NCBI GenBank assembly: GCA_002102555.1
Contig: MCFL01000040.1
Location: 62,001-126,000 of the forward strand
DNA from: Catenaria anguillulae PL171
Lineage: Eukaryota > Blastocladiomycota > Blastocladiomycetes > Blastocladiales > Catenariaceae
DNA: 64,000 nt
Direction: 5' to 3'
The position numbers and the translations under genes were made by a program. Position 1 is the stretch's first letter; every line of letters starts with the position of its first letter. The notes under the pieces are model-generated. The model worked only from the letters and a program-made list of their open reading frames with translations, was not told where the DNA came from and did not search any database. This document shows, in pieces, positions 1-11,054 of the stretch.

Positions 1-985
1 CCTCGTCATGGCCGCAACAAGCGACAGGATCTGCATCTTGTCAAGCAGCGCCACGACCGCCTTGGTCCTTGGTACTTGATGACATGGTAACCACGTCCCG
101 CCAGAGTAAATGTGAATCAAGCAAATGACGGTTGTGGCAGTTGACCAGCCAAACTCGATGGGCTTGTCCGACTCGACCGCTTCGATCCAGGGACCGTGAA
201 ACATGGATTTGAAGAAGGGCGACGATTGCGCGAGAATGACGTGCGATACGTGGATCCCAATACTCGAGTCTTTTGGACCAAGTGAGCAGTCGCCGAGGTC
301 TGGGTCGTCAAGTGTAGCGAGGAGCGCGAGGTGGTGGGATGGCTGTGGAAACAGTCATGGCGGTAGAGTGATGGATGGTAACATTGATCGCTGTGAATTT
401 GATTGTGGGAGCAATTTTGGGTACACTTGGAGGATTGCACAAGTGATCGCAGGGGCAAGTGATTTGAATCACGGTAGGCGCAACCAGTGGATTCAAGGCC
501 AGAGGTGAAGTCACTGGTCGCCGGTAGTCTGGGCGACACTGGTCAGCTGCTGGATGGACGGGGCAGCATCGGACGAACTCGTGCCCTTATGGAGGAACAG
601 GGTGACAGAAAATCGCGTCAACAGAGGACGACCCAAAGTATCATGCACAATATTGAGTAAATCGAGTGATTTGTCGGAAACTGTGCTGGTTCAAACCATG
701 ACTGAGAAGGTGATGACCGACGAGGGCGTGTTGAATGTGGTGGATTGGGAGGCGGTCGAGAATTGCGTGAGGGGTTGGTGTGTGTGTGTGGGGGAGCGGG
801 CTGAGGCGGACCAGGCTGAGTGATACGCCGGATGACGCTGTTGATGGTGCCGAGGTCGTCGAGCTCGTAGCGCTGGTGGCCGTGGGAACGCAGCCAATTC
901 CACCTGTCGAGTAAAGGGTGGTAGAAGGGTATGGCGACGACGGTGGCCGCGCAGCAGGGCGGCGCGGAGCAGGTGCCGTTGCCAT
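1..985 (-). pseudogene. BTB/POZ gene relic, runs off left edge
   Basis: Reading the minus strand from an ATG at 985 gives segments that match the intact BTB gene at 11055-12242, but in three frames. A piece near 830-690 contains 'QSTTFNTPSSVITF' (compare 'HSTTFNTFSTFLVF'). A piece near 410-310 contains 'VPKIAPTIKFTAINVTIHH'. The BTB core from about 340 to the edge contains 'LLATLDDPDLGDCSL', 'SHVILAQSSPFFKSMF' and 'HGPWIEAVESDKPIEFGW'. The frame changes within the first 650 bases and the C-terminus lies outside the window. BTB domains mediate dimerisation and often recruit substrates to Cullin-3 ligases; that is family knowledge, not shown here. The frame changes argue for a pseudogene, although unrecognised introns could explain one of them. 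Confidence 0.7.
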
Positions 986-1259
986 GGCGTGTTTTTTTCT
1001 GTATCGGGTACCTTCTTGTTTCACTTTCAAGCGACCTTGGGTATTAATACTTCAATCCAGAGCGGTGTATTCGTAAATGTGTCTCCATGACTTGAGTGAC
1101 TCACTCTGAGGCAGTCGAGCTCAGTGATGGTTCGTCGATCGCACTCTGCCGATCTCTACCCCCGTTCGCCACCTACGGACAGTACTACATAGATAGGAGA
1201 TCCAAGGTGATGGGTGTTGCGTTGGCCGATGATAAATACACAAATAAACAGAGCTTGCC

Positions 1260-2363
1260 ATGATATTTACGATCGATTTGAATCCACCTGACGCCGAGAA
1301 AACAGCTCAAAAAATGGTGAGCACAATCACGCCAACCTTACAACCGACACTGGAGGCCAACGCTCACATCAGCCAGCTCTGACCTTGCGGACCACGTTTC
1401 CAGACAAACAATACCCAAGCTCAAGTCTCTTTTCCAGCCCTCAATTCTTCAACGTGGATCGATCTGTACACTTCGTCACAAGTTTATTTGGTCGGCCGTG
1501 ACTCGACTGTCAACTGTGGGCACTCCTTTTCCTTTCACTCGTACCTCGTCACTCACTACGACTCAGGCAATGCCAGGAACAAGATTTTCTTTATGCTTGC
1601 GGTGCGCAACGTGTCGATCTCTGCGAAAAGCGGGCTTCGTTTTGCCGTCACCATCGGCTACGATCTCGGCGACGGTTCCCCTGGTTATTGCCCGTGGCAG
1701 CCCGCGGCAGTCTCTGTCGAGTCGATTAACAACCAGTCTGTAATTTCATTTGCTCTGCCGTCCCTTTCGTACAACAGCGTGCGGGTCAAGCAAGTGACCG
1801 TCAAGGTCGAGCAAGTGGATCCACCTCAAGCATCGTCCATCCCTGCGGCCATCCAACAACTTCGCACCAACGCCTTGCTCGCCACCATGGACAATCCGAC
1901 CCTTTGCGATTGCTCGCTGCTCCCAAAAGATGCACTCGCCAAACCCATCCACGTCTCTCGCGCCGTTCTGGCGCATGCCAGCACATACTTTGTCACCATG
2001 TTCAGCGGGCCGTGGGCCGATGCCGGCAAACACGACAAACCCATTGAGCTCGGCTGGACCGTGTCTGCCGTGCTCCCGAGCCTGATTCACATTTACTCGG
2101 GATGGGTCGTGGGCCAACCGCTGCCGCCGGGCAAGGCCGTCAAGGAGCTCGTTGCCAAACACGGGCTGGATGTCACTGCGTTTACGCTGCACCAGTTGCT
2201 CGAGTTGATGGATTTGGCACAGATGCTCGAGTTGCCGTTGTTGGTACAAGCAGTCAACAAGGAAATGACCAAGCTTTTGGCGGTGCAGCTCGTCAAGGTG
2301 TCGAGCGATGTGGTTGACATGTGCAAGAAGGTCAAGGAGATCGGGAATGAGGCGGAGGAGTGA
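1260..2363 (+). CDS. BTB/POZ domain protein, two exons
   Basis: Model: ATG at 1260, exon 1 to 1316, an 87-nt intron 1317-1403 (GTGAGC donor, TTTCCAG acceptor, phase 0), then exon 2 from 1404 to a TGA at 2361-2363, giving about 338 residues. The N-terminal half (about residues 35-145) is a beta-rich, MATH-like region ('VNCGHSFSFHSYLVTHY'). The BTB/POZ domain follows at about residues 165-290, with 'LCDCSLL', 'VSRAVLAHASTYFVTMF', 'GPWADAGKHDKPIELGW' and 'SLIHIYSGW', and then helices around 'LLELMDLAQMLELPLLV'. It ends in an acidic 'EAEE' tail. BTB proteins usually act as dimeric adaptors. The MATH-like label rests on position and composition only. It faces the ankyrin-type gene tail to tail. 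Confidence 0.85.
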
Positions 2364-2898
2364 AAGAACGGTTGGAGTGTCGACTTTTGGTGTAAAGTTT
2401 CAGTATATGTCAATTGAATCGTCGGTATGTACCATACTTGAGAGTCGCTTGCGCATGTTTCTGAAGCCGCCGGTTCGCCAATTGGTGCTGCGCATGTGTC
2501 TGGAGAATTATCGGCCACGCTGGATGAAGCAACAAGGAATAGACGGATTTGACTCAATTTACTTCTGCAGCGATCACGAGGTTTGGGGGAGTTGTGGGAA
2601 GCACACACTCTCAAGTATACTACATAGTACATCGTCGATTCAAGGTGTTGCCGTTGACGACCGACCCGCCGCAGACGGATTGCCGCCACTACCCGAGTGT
2701 TTGTTTTCTGATTTGGACCCATGAATCGTCAAGTCGGCGGCATCTGCCGTTGTTGGTGTTTTCATTGTCAGAATGTTTTCAAAGGACCATATTTCTATGC
2801 AAATGTTAACACAGTCATGAATAGGACAGGATGGGCCATAGACGAATAGTAGTGGTGTTAAGCTTCTCAAATGGACAATCAACTGCCATGTACCCGAA
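2364..2898. other. Convergent intergenic spacer
   Basis: This lies between the 3' ends of the BTB gene and the ankyrin-type gene. No coding segment, RNA gene or repeat was recognised. It must hold the 3' UTRs of both genes. Confidence 0.5.
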
Positions 2899-5124
2899 TC
2901 ACGTTGTCCGAATCTCTCGTTCCCACCAGTCCCTCACCAACTCCGTCGACCTCTTCAATCCATTCCGAAATGCCTGCGCATCCCTCGCTAATACCTCCTC
3001 CCACTGATCCTTACCAAACCGCTCAACCACCCGCCTCACTGCCCACTCGACCGCCGCCACCTCGCCTCCTTTCACCGCAAGCTTGACCAAATGCACACCC
3101 ACCTTCACATCCTCGTCCTGGCCCAACGCACGCAAACACATGTCCAACACGCCCGTCAATCCACCTCGGCACATGTCGAGCGCCCACTGATCCGCATCCA
3201 ACCTGCCTCGTCGGCCAAACTGCATCCACGGATCATCCGTTGCCCCCGCACCCGGCTTGAGCTTAAACTTATCCAACTCCCACTCGCGACCATCCCGCGC
3301 GCTTGCCTGATTGAGCCACCATCCCACCACACCCACGGGATCCGGATTGGTCGTGAAATGCGTCCACGCCTGCACCGAGTACCGCGCGTCAACCCCACTC
3401 GTGTTTCGCCACCAATCAAGCACGTGCACGTGCCCGTTGCGGCTCGCACCATCCACGGCCACATCGCTCCAGTGCGTGTACTCGTCCAACCGGCCCGCTT
3501 CTCGCATCCATTCGAGGACGTGCACGTGGCCCAAGGCGCTTGCTGTGTCGACAAGTGTCGCGATCGGGCTCGTGACTGGGTGTAGTGGCAGCCAGTATTG
3601 CAAGGTGGTAAGGTGGCCGTGGGAGGCCGCGGCAAGTACGGCGCGCGACGTGTGTGACGCGGTCAGGCGGAAGCCAGGGTAGGCGGCACGGAGGTGTTTG
3701 AGAAGGGTGAGCGAGCCCGATTGGCTGGAGAGGTGCAGGGCCGAGGAGAAGTCGGAAATGGTGGGCTGGTGCGGGCAGTGTGTTGTCCACCATTTGAGCA
3801 GTTGGGTTTGAGCAGTTGGAGAAGCGGCAATACAGGTGAGGGGTTGGGTGGCGGCGACAGGCAGCTGATTGGCTCGCCACCAATCGAGCACATTGGTATG
3901 GCCGTTGGCAAGGGCGGCATCAAGTGGCAGGAGCAAGTCGAGATCGGGCGGGTACGCTGGTCGAGGATGCGCGGGGATCGAGTGCAAGCGACGGAGTATC
4001 AGCCAGGATGCACGCGGCATTGCCTCAGTCGCGGCGGATCGGACAGCGTCGCGGCTGCCGCGTTGTTGGATGAGGTGGTCGAGCAGGTGTATGTGACCAA
4101 AGGCGGATGCGAGAAAAACGGCGAGCGAGCAGTTGCCCTCGAGCTCCGTTTTGCGTGCTTGGTTTGGGTCCTCGCACTTGAGTGACTTGTGCATGGCTTC
4201 GACCCGCTGGACAAGTCCCAAGTTGCCCGACGCATACGCCCACTGCGGACCAAGTAGCGCAAACATTCGAATCCCAAATCCATCCTTCCAATGACACTTG
4301 TCGACCTCTAGGTCATAAGTCAGCATGTGCTCGATGATGGAAAAGTGCCCGCCATACATGGCCGCCGCAAAGATTGTCTGCAAATGAATCTCGCGGCCGA
4401 GCATTTCGCCCTTGGCATCAAATCTCGTCCACCACCGAAACACATCCACTTGGCCGAGTAACGCCGGCCGGATGAACCAGCCTTCTACAGACACAGGCAA
4501 ACCGGACGTCCGCCACCACTCTAGCACACGTCCATGGCCATTCTCTGTCGCAACAGGCAATCCGTGCGTGAAAACATTGACCGATCCAAGTACGTTCTTG
4601 TCCGGCACCGCAAGCCACCAATCGAGCACGTCGACATGGCCTGCGCGGCTTGCTGCCGTCATGGCCGATTCCAGTCCGCCACCGCCAACATCCAGCGGCA
4701 GGCGAGCGCCGTTGGCCCACCAGTCCAGGATGTGCACGTGACCGTGACTACTGGCGTGCTTGAGCGCCGCCTTGGTCGAGTATTGCAGCGGTCGAACGCG
4801 CTTGAGTGACCAGAGCGCGTTGCAGAGCCACAGGTTGCCGAGTCGAGCGGCGAGCGTGAGATCAATCCAAGGAAATGCGAGCAGAACGGCGAGCGGCGTG
4901 TTTTGGAGCAGGTTGGTACGGGCCGAGAGGACATTGAGAAGCGAGCGAATGTCGTCTGTCGTGGGCGCAGAGGCCGGGGTGAGGATTGGGGCCCGGGTTG
5001 TTGGCGGCGTTGCCTGCGAGACAAGATGCCGTATGCGTACGGCGAGCGTGAGGATCGGGTCAATGAGATCGGGCACGAGGTCGACCGTCAAATTGTCTGC
5101 ATGCGTTGTGGAGATTGCCATCAT
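2899..5124 (-). CDS. Ankyrin-type repeat protein with 'VLDWW' repeats
   Basis: This is a single uninterrupted frame of 741 residues, starting at the first of two adjacent ATGs at 5124 and ending with TGA at 2899. Degenerate ankyrin-type units of about 30-35 residues recur along nearly the whole length: 'SHGHVHILDWW', 'RAGHVDVLDWW', 'ENGHGRVLEWW', 'FGHIHLLDHLI', 'ANGHTNVLDWWRANQLPV', 'SHGHLTTLQYW' and 'RNGHVHVLDWWRN'. The paired Trp at the end of the second helix is the most regular feature. The N-terminal 95 residues resemble a leader with 'FPWIDLTLAARLGNLWLC'. No kinase, F-box or membrane segment was seen. Large families of such proteins are common in chytrid-like fungi; the binding partner is unknown. 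Confidence 0.9.
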   Translation of the reverse strand: MMAISTTHADNLTVDLVPDLIDPILTLAVRIRHLVSQATPPTTRAPILTPASAPTTDDIRSLLNVLSARTNLLQNTPLAVLLAFPWIDLTLAARLGNLWLCNALWSLKRVRPLQYSTKAALKHASSHGHVHILDWWANGARLPLDVGGGGLESAMTAASRAGHVDVLDWWLAVPDKNVLGSVNVFTHGLPVATENGHGRVLEWWRTSGLPVSVEGWFIRPALLGQVDVFRWWTRFDAKGEMLGREIHLQTIFAAAMYGGHFSIIEHMLTYDLEVDKCHWKDGFGIRMFALLGPQWAYASGNLGLVQRVEAMHKSLKCEDPNQARKTELEGNCSLAVFLASAFGHIHLLDHLIQQRGSRDAVRSAATEAMPRASWLILRRLHSIPAHPRPAYPPDLDLLLPLDAALANGHTNVLDWWRANQLPVAATQPLTCIAASPTAQTQLLKWWTTHCPHQPTISDFSSALHLSSQSGSLTLLKHLRAAYPGFRLTASHTSRAVLAAASHGHLTTLQYWLPLHPVTSPIATLVDTASALGHVHVLEWMREAGRLDEYTHWSDVAVDGASRNGHVHVLDWWRNTSGVDARYSVQAWTHFTTNPDPVGVVGWWLNQASARDGREWELDKFKLKPGAGATDDPWMQFGRRGRLDADQWALDMCRGGLTGVLDMCLRALGQDEDVKVGVHLVKLAVKGGEVAAVEWAVRRVVERFGKDQWEEVLARDAQAFRNGLKRSTELVRDWWEREIRTT

Positions 5125-7061
5125 TGTTAGTAGCTTATGGACATATGATAGACATAGACATTGATGATTGTGAAGCGTGTATGTCCCCAACGCTAGATAA
5201 GGCCGACCTGTGCTTCAAATCCTGATGACAGAGAAAGACTGCGGTGAGCTTTACTGACAGGAAGAAACTGAAACGGTCGGAAAGGAGCATAGCGAGTTGG
5301 ACGGTGTCCATGCCCTTTATACTGCCAACCGATCATTCTGTCAGAGTCAGGGCCGTCGATCTGTCACCAATGCCCCACGTGTATCTGCCTGCGAACGCCC
5401 AATGGACTTGTGCACCAATCATCTCCGAGCGAGCACCCATGTGGGGTTTACGACTCAGGTCGTTACACTTATGGACACTAGCGCGACCCGCCGGCGTTGC
5501 CCGGCCACATCAGCTTGAAAGATCGGGGTGAAGGTGACTGTTCCAACGTGGCCGTCTCCGACTCGAGTCAGTCAAGGAGCACCCCCAACGGATTCCCAGA
5601 CAGATTGATGCTCCATTGCAAGTGAAAGTTGTACATTGACAGACACCCCATTGGCAAGGATGGTAAATTAGTCCCACAGCAAGAAACACATGAATGGAAG
5701 TGGAACAGATATTGGCAGATACATGGACAACGAAACCAACATCAATCTGCATACTTCCACAACCGTCTTGTCATCCATTCATGCCTGCGACCGATAAACA
5801 GGCTCACCACCTGCTCTTGCGTCGACCCTGCAAACTCTCTTGTACCACCAACGTATTTCTCTGAAAACTGGCCAACACTCATCCAGCACGCTCATCACAC
5901 ATTCCAGTTACCGAACAGCAGCGCCTGACCCAACGCATCCCGCGTGTCCTACAGGTCCCAATGATTCCGCGCCCGTGTCACCCACCAACTGGCGTTGCGT
6001 ATCCAGTGCATCCCAGTGCGACCCAACCATCCCACGTATCGCGCGGATCGCGCAAGCATTCCCGTATTCAAGCGCGACCCGTGCAGCCCGTACAACCCGT
6101 GGTCCGTGTATTGACCGCCTCGCAGGCATGAGCAAATCCTTGACCAATCGGAATCGTCCTTGACGGAAGTGAGTAAATGCTTTGCGGCTCAGGCGCCCTA
6201 CCAAATCATACCGTCAATGAGTGCCGTCCCACGCATCCATTACATTGCCAACGTATCCTTGCCCGCGTCAATACGCATACCAACATGGCGTGCACAGACA
6301 CGCGACCCACACATTTCCCGTCACTTTTCGTCACATCTCAACGAAGATAACCGCATCGTAGACGTGTGAAAGCGTGCCTGCAACTCCCCGGTCGATCCAA
6401 CAGTGGCCGACAATAGGAACAGACACGACTGGTCGCTTGTGGACGGTGGGCGAGACGGATAACGCTAGTCCGAGGATCGAATCGAGACTGGAAGCGCCAA
6501 CTGAGGCGTTGACTCGGGCTTCAGCGTGGTGGAAAGCAGGGCCGAGAAACCAACCGAGGACGCATGCTGGCCAGCCGTCGAAGCGATACGGGGCGCCGCC
6601 GAATCGGGATCAAAGGGAGGGAGAATAGTTCATAGCAGGTAGGAAAATCGTTGGTGTCGGCCGCTGAAGCGAGTGAACGGGGGGGGGGGGCGGTGGCGGC
6701 GCCCGGCGTTGGGGGCGTCGGCTGGCGGTGATCGATGCGCAGTGCCCGGCCGGTATGGACGCAGAGGTAACCGCAACGTCAACGGATCATGATCGAATGG
6801 AGTGCGCATCTCGGTTCATTGGCAACATGCGCAAAAGAAGAGCAAGCCAAGAGAAGCAGGTTTGAATGGGATCAGCGTGAGTGAGAAGCAACAATGAGAA
6901 GGCTCGCCGATTTCTTCCAAAGCAAAGAGTGAGTGAAGAGGTGATGCAATCCGTGATGCAAACATCAGCTGCTTCAGTTGGATGGATCTGGCGATGATAA
7001 ATTACTTTAAATCACCAATGTATGCGCAATTAATGAGGTGAATAATCAGCATTGAGGGATA
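5125..7061. other. Intergenic region without a supported gene
   Basis: About 1.9 kb upstream of the ankyrin-type gene. Only short, compositionally unremarkable open frames occur on either strand. A run of 12 G lies at about 6679-6690. No repeat shared with the rest of the window was noticed. Confidence 0.4.
5315..5321 (-). promoter_or_regulatory. Possible TATA box for the ankyrin-type gene
   Basis: On the minus strand the sequence reads TATAAAG about 190 nt upstream of the ATG at 5124. This spacing suits a core promoter with a 5' UTR of roughly 160 nt. An upstream ATG lies just downstream of it, which weakens the assignment. It is a motif match only. Confidence 0.3.
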
Positions 7062-7133
7062 GACACGAATCCGCGCTTCTGATTGGTTGGAAGTCAGGGG
7101 ATCGACGCGAATCCGCGCCTCTGATTGGCTGGA
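7062..7133. repeat. Two imperfect ~30-bp direct repeats, each with an inverted CCAAT box
   Basis: Units at about 7062-7091 and 7103-7133 share 'CGAATCCGCGC' followed by 'TCTGATTGG', with a period of 41-42 bases. The complement of CTGATTGG is CCAATCAG, the canonical NF-Y/CBF core, present in both units (7079-7086 and 7121-7128). They lie about 0.45-0.85 kb upstream of the coding segments at 7.6-9.1 kb. A promoter role is inferred from the motif. Confidence 0.5.
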
Positions 7134-7560
7134 GGCGATCGACCCATTTTCGCTTAATGATTAGATAAATAATAACAATATGTATGATGAATAGACATTA
7201 ATGATTCGATGGTAATCAATGGAATGTCGATGGAACCAGCGATGGTCTGTAGGAAAGGCATCCGCGTTACGTTACCGTTGATTTTACATATTTTATCGAA
7301 TGTCATGGATATCACATGATGTACCAGAAATGAATGATTTGATTGGATGCCCAAAACTGCCCGCATTTTGCTCCAATCTCAACTCCCCCCTCTGGTATGC
7401 AACATTCCCATTCAGCAAATCCTGTATTGTATCGACCTCGACTGCATACCATACCAGACATTTGCACTGTATGAACCGCCATGAGCAGCGGTCATCGGCG
7501 TCCCACTTTCAAGTTAGCGCAATTTGGCAGGCGGCGTGAGCGGTACTTGCCAATGAAACT
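7134..7560. other. AT-richer spacer
   Basis: A low-GC stretch between the CCAAT repeats and the next coding segment. No gene was recognised. It may contain a promoter or first non-coding exon for the downstream gene. Confidence 0.3.
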
Positions 7561-7964
7561 CCTGCTTGCCCCGTTCCAGACGACACTCGCACACTGACCC
7601 AAACCTGGTACCGTCGCTGTCGCGGTCCATTTCAATTTGGAACAGGGTACAGCGTCCCGACTCGGTGGTTCGACCGCCTCCCCGAGCTGATTCGAGCCAA
7701 CCCCAGAGCACGCGTACTCGATCGGCTGACGCGAAGGAGTCGGACGACGACAACGATACTCAAGAGATTGGCGGACTGCCTCGCTCGTTGGAGCCGCTCC
7801 CGAAACGGCCGCGTTTGGACCATGGAGGGCCAAACGATGACCCGACCTTGTTAAGCGTCAAGCGTCCATCTTTGCTGCCGTCGTCCTAGCAAAGCCTGAC
7901 TTCTCATGGTCTTCATCAGCCGTTTGTGCTGCCTTTGCCGTCACCTCGGCCAAACAAGCAGCCC

Positions 7965-9147
7965 ATGTTCTCACCATATCCCTGGGCACATTATCACGAC
8001 AATCATGCCACTTCCGCCCACGCGCCGCCCACCGACCTCGGCGCAACGCATTCTGCTTCGTTCCAACAAGTCGATCGAGTCGTCCACATGGACCCAGACT
8101 CGCAAGCCGCATTCGATTCGATCCTGCTGATCCAAGACGCTGTCCTGGCTCTTGAAATGGCCGCAGCCCGTGCGCAAACGATCCTGCAACCGTTTCGCGC
8201 ATGGGTTGCTGCAGCGGTGGTGGCGGACCTCACGGCCGAGAAACCCTACAGTCTCGCTGACAAGGACCGCATCACGGCCATTGTCAAGCATGCCTGGGAG
8301 GTGGGCAGCAAGGCCGGTGTAAACAAGGAGACGTGGATGGCGGTGGCATTGCATGTTGAGCTCGAACTATTTGCCACATTTGCCGCTTCTGTGTTTTGGT
8401 TCGTCTTCTCTGCATCCTGCTTGGCTCAATTCTTGAGTGTTCTGATTGCCAGTGGTGCTTGCACGGATTCATCAGCGACAAGGCCATCCACTTGGGTCTT
8501 GGCGAATCCAGCTCGGGGGGTGCAAGTTCTTTAGCGGCCGAAATCGACCAGCTCATTGATGCTGGCGCCCTTCATTGTGCGCGCGCCGCATTGCATCGTG
8601 CAACCCGTCATTACCCTATTAGCGTGCGACTCCAGAAACAGTACGCCGGGTTCAAGTCTGAGCACCAGTCGCTCGTTTCGCTGTATTCTGCCACGCAACA
8701 GACCGGCCGTGATAGCCCGTCCGCGTTCAGGTATGTGAGTGTGTCGCCGCTCTGCACATGTCGAGCCAACGATTTTGCTGACCTATTGTAAATAGTAGCT
8801 CGGCCGACGACGACGACGCTGATGACGATGACTCCGAGACCGGCCCACGCAAGGCGCTCTTGTCTCCCATGAACCACGCGCGCGGCAGCGACAACAACGA
8901 CTACGCGCCACATCATCCAACCAACTTGCTCTCCGCATTTGGCAACTGGACACGATCACTGCCGCGCGCCAAGTCGACGCCCGATGTTGTGGACGTCGAC
9001 GGCAGCGACACCGAATCCGCCGGCGCGGCTCCACGCACACATGTCTCTCCAAGATTAGCCAACGCATCGGCAGCCACGGCCGTTACACTCGGCTCCACCT
9101 CCGGACCCAGTGCGTCCAACCACACACAATTGACCACGGCCAGCTGA
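7965..9147 (+). CDS. Hypothetical multi-exon protein with a HAT/TPR-like helix pair
   Basis: Conservative model: ATG at 7965; exon to 8390; 62-nt intron 8391-8452; exon 8453-8730; intron 8731-8795 (GTATGT...AATAG); last exon 8796 to a TGA at 9145-9147. All junctions keep phase. The first exon is rich in Ala and predicted helices ('LLIQDAVLALEMAAARAQ'). The second contains 'GALHCARAALHRATRHYP', which resembles a HAT/TPR repeat of RNA-processing factors. The last is acidic, then Ser/Thr-rich. Upstream, 7557-7964 is open in the same frame apart from one TAG at 7887-7889 and encodes Pro/Ser-rich sequence with 'PKRPRLD', but it has no ATG, so the true 5' end may be another exon. Family not identified. 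Confidence 0.55.
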
Positions 9148-9231
9148 CCACCCAAGCGCTGCCCATCAACGTGTTGCTCCTCGCCTCGCCCTCAAGCCGC
9201 GACTCCCGGGCTTGACACCTCGCGCGTTTTC

Positions 9232-9786
9232 ATGCACCAAGCACCCAGGCGATCGACCACCACGGTATCCGATGGTCTTCAACGCCGTTTGGACTCGTTG
9301 CTGGCCACCATGGACGACCCGCACTTGTGTGACTGCTCGCTGCTCGCAAAAGATGCACCCGCCAAACCACTGCTTGTCTCGCGCGCCGTCCTCGCACATG
9401 CCAGCACGTATTGTTGCGACATGTTTCGCGGACCGTGGGCCGATGCCGGTAAACACGAAAAACCCATTGAACTCAGTTGGTCCGTGGCCGCCGTGGTCTC
9501 AAGCCTGATTCACATGTACTCGGGATGGGCGCCTGGGCAGCCGCTTCCGTCTCTCAAGGCTGTCAAGGACGTTGTTGCAAAACACGGGTTGGATGTCGAG
9601 GCATTGACGTTGCACCAGTTGCTCGAGGTGATGGATTTGGCACAGATGTTTGAGTTGCCCGAGTTGGTTGAGGCGGCGAATCGGGAGATGGTCAAGGCAT
9701 TGGATGCTCAGTTGGCCGGGGTCAGAGGGGGAGTGGACAAGGTGCGCGACAAGGCCAAGTCGGTTGGGGCGGAGAAGGAGGAGTGA
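9232..9786 (+). CDS. Short BTB/POZ protein
   Basis: An uninterrupted 184-residue frame from an ATG at 9232 to TGA. The BTB core starts almost at once ('LLATMDDPHLCDCSLL', 'VSRAVLAHASTYCCDMF', 'GPWADAGKHEKPIELSW', 'SLIHMYSGW') and continues into the C-terminal helices 'LLEVMDLAQMFELPELV'. It ends 'EKEE', like the paralog at 1260-2363 ('EAEE'). The MATH-like N-terminal half of that paralog is absent. This could be real loss or a missed upstream exon, since the gene begins only 85 bases after the preceding stop. Confidence 0.75.
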   Translation: MHQAPRRSTTTVSDGLQRRLDSLLATMDDPHLCDCSLLAKDAPAKPLLVSRAVLAHASTYCCDMFRGPWADAGKHEKPIELSWSVAAVVSSLIHMYSGWAPGQPLPSLKAVKDVVAKHGLDVEALTLHQLLEVMDLAQMFELPELVEAANREMVKALDAQLAGVRGGVDKVRDKAKSVGAEKEE

Positions 9787-9972
9787 CGAGTTGGCGGCTG
9801 TATGCCTTACTTGCCTCAAGTGGATTATTGTCGCGGAAAATACGCGTGGACGTCTTTCAGTGTCGCCCTTCGCTTCGATTGGAGACGACTGGACGTGTCA
9901 CTTCAACAGTAATACTAAGATTGAAACGCTCTCCAACCTCATGCAATGAATCCAACGCCATACATTAAATAG

Positions 9973-10860
9973 ATGTCCTCGTCATCGAGTCCTTCTCAAC
10001 CAGCAAAATCGTTCGTCTCATCCTGGCGCCTCAGGCTGCATAGTCAATGGCTCGGCTTGCCCCGTCGTTCAACCATGTATCACGCCTCGTTCGTCTCCCA
10101 AAATGACTCGTCCGACGTGGATTCGGCCAGCAAACTCCATGTTCGATCCTTGCAATCGGTTCTTTCGCCTCTTATCAAGTCCGGGCTGCGTTGCTCGCTT
10201 AAGGTAGAGTATGATCGCGGTCACAATGGCAACGACGCGTCGTTGGGACTGGCGTTTGGCAGCCGGCCGATGTTTACATGGCCGCAGTCTCGAACGAATC
10301 CACATTTGCATTTGCGATCGACACGGAATTGCTTGTGTGTTTACGACTGTGTTCGAATTACACAACTGGAAGTCGCCGCCAGTGTTGACCAATTCACTGA
10401 CTGCCTGTCCAAGTGACTGCACCCACGCCTGGATCGCGACCATTGATGATCCCAACCTCTGCGACTGCGCGCTGCTTCCAAAGGATACCAATGCGCAACC
10501 CATTCTTGTCTCGCGCGCCGTCCTCGCACACGCCAGTTCGTTTTTCGCCATCATGTTCCATGGTCCATGGACCGAATGCGCTGGGCGCTCGAAACATATT
10601 GACTTGACCGGGACTGCAGCCGCAACGATCGCAAACCTGGTCCATAGTTACTCGGGATGGGTGCCCGGCGAGCCTGTGCCGCGGGGCAAAGCCGTCAAGA
10701 AGCCCTTGCTCAAGCACAGGGTGGATTTCGAGGCGCTCACGCCGCATCAGACGCTGAGCTGATGGATTTGGCACAGATGCTCGAGTTGCCGTTGCTGGTC
10801 GAGGTGGCGAATCGGGAAATGGTCAAGCTGTTGAATGCCGAGTTAGTCGAGGTGAGATGA
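9973..10860 (+). pseudogene. BTB/POZ copy with disrupted frame
   Basis: An ATG at 9973 opens a 147-residue frame with an N-terminal region like that of the 1260-2363 gene ('VLSPLIKSGLRCSLKVEYD'). The BTB core then appears in another frame ('DDPNLCDCALLPKD', 'VSRAVLAHASSFFAIMF', 'GPWTECAGRSKHIDL'), and the final helices 'LMDLAQMLELPLLVEVANRE' in a third. A TGA at about 10760 results from bases missing where paralogs read 'HQLLELMDL'. At least two frame changes without convincing splice sites point to a decayed copy. Confidence 0.65.
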
Positions 10861-11054
10861 AACGTATGTAGAAATGTTGTGCATCACTGGCGTGGAAAAG
10901 TAGCAGTGATTCAGTTACAGGTTCGTTGCCAGGTATAATATTGGTGTGCGTCTGTCAAGCAGGGCCGTCCGACTATTGAAGCTCCAATGTACAATGTACA
11001 AGATGGCCGTCCAATCTTGTTCCAGCGTTGGCGACATTTATTTGGCAGATTCAA

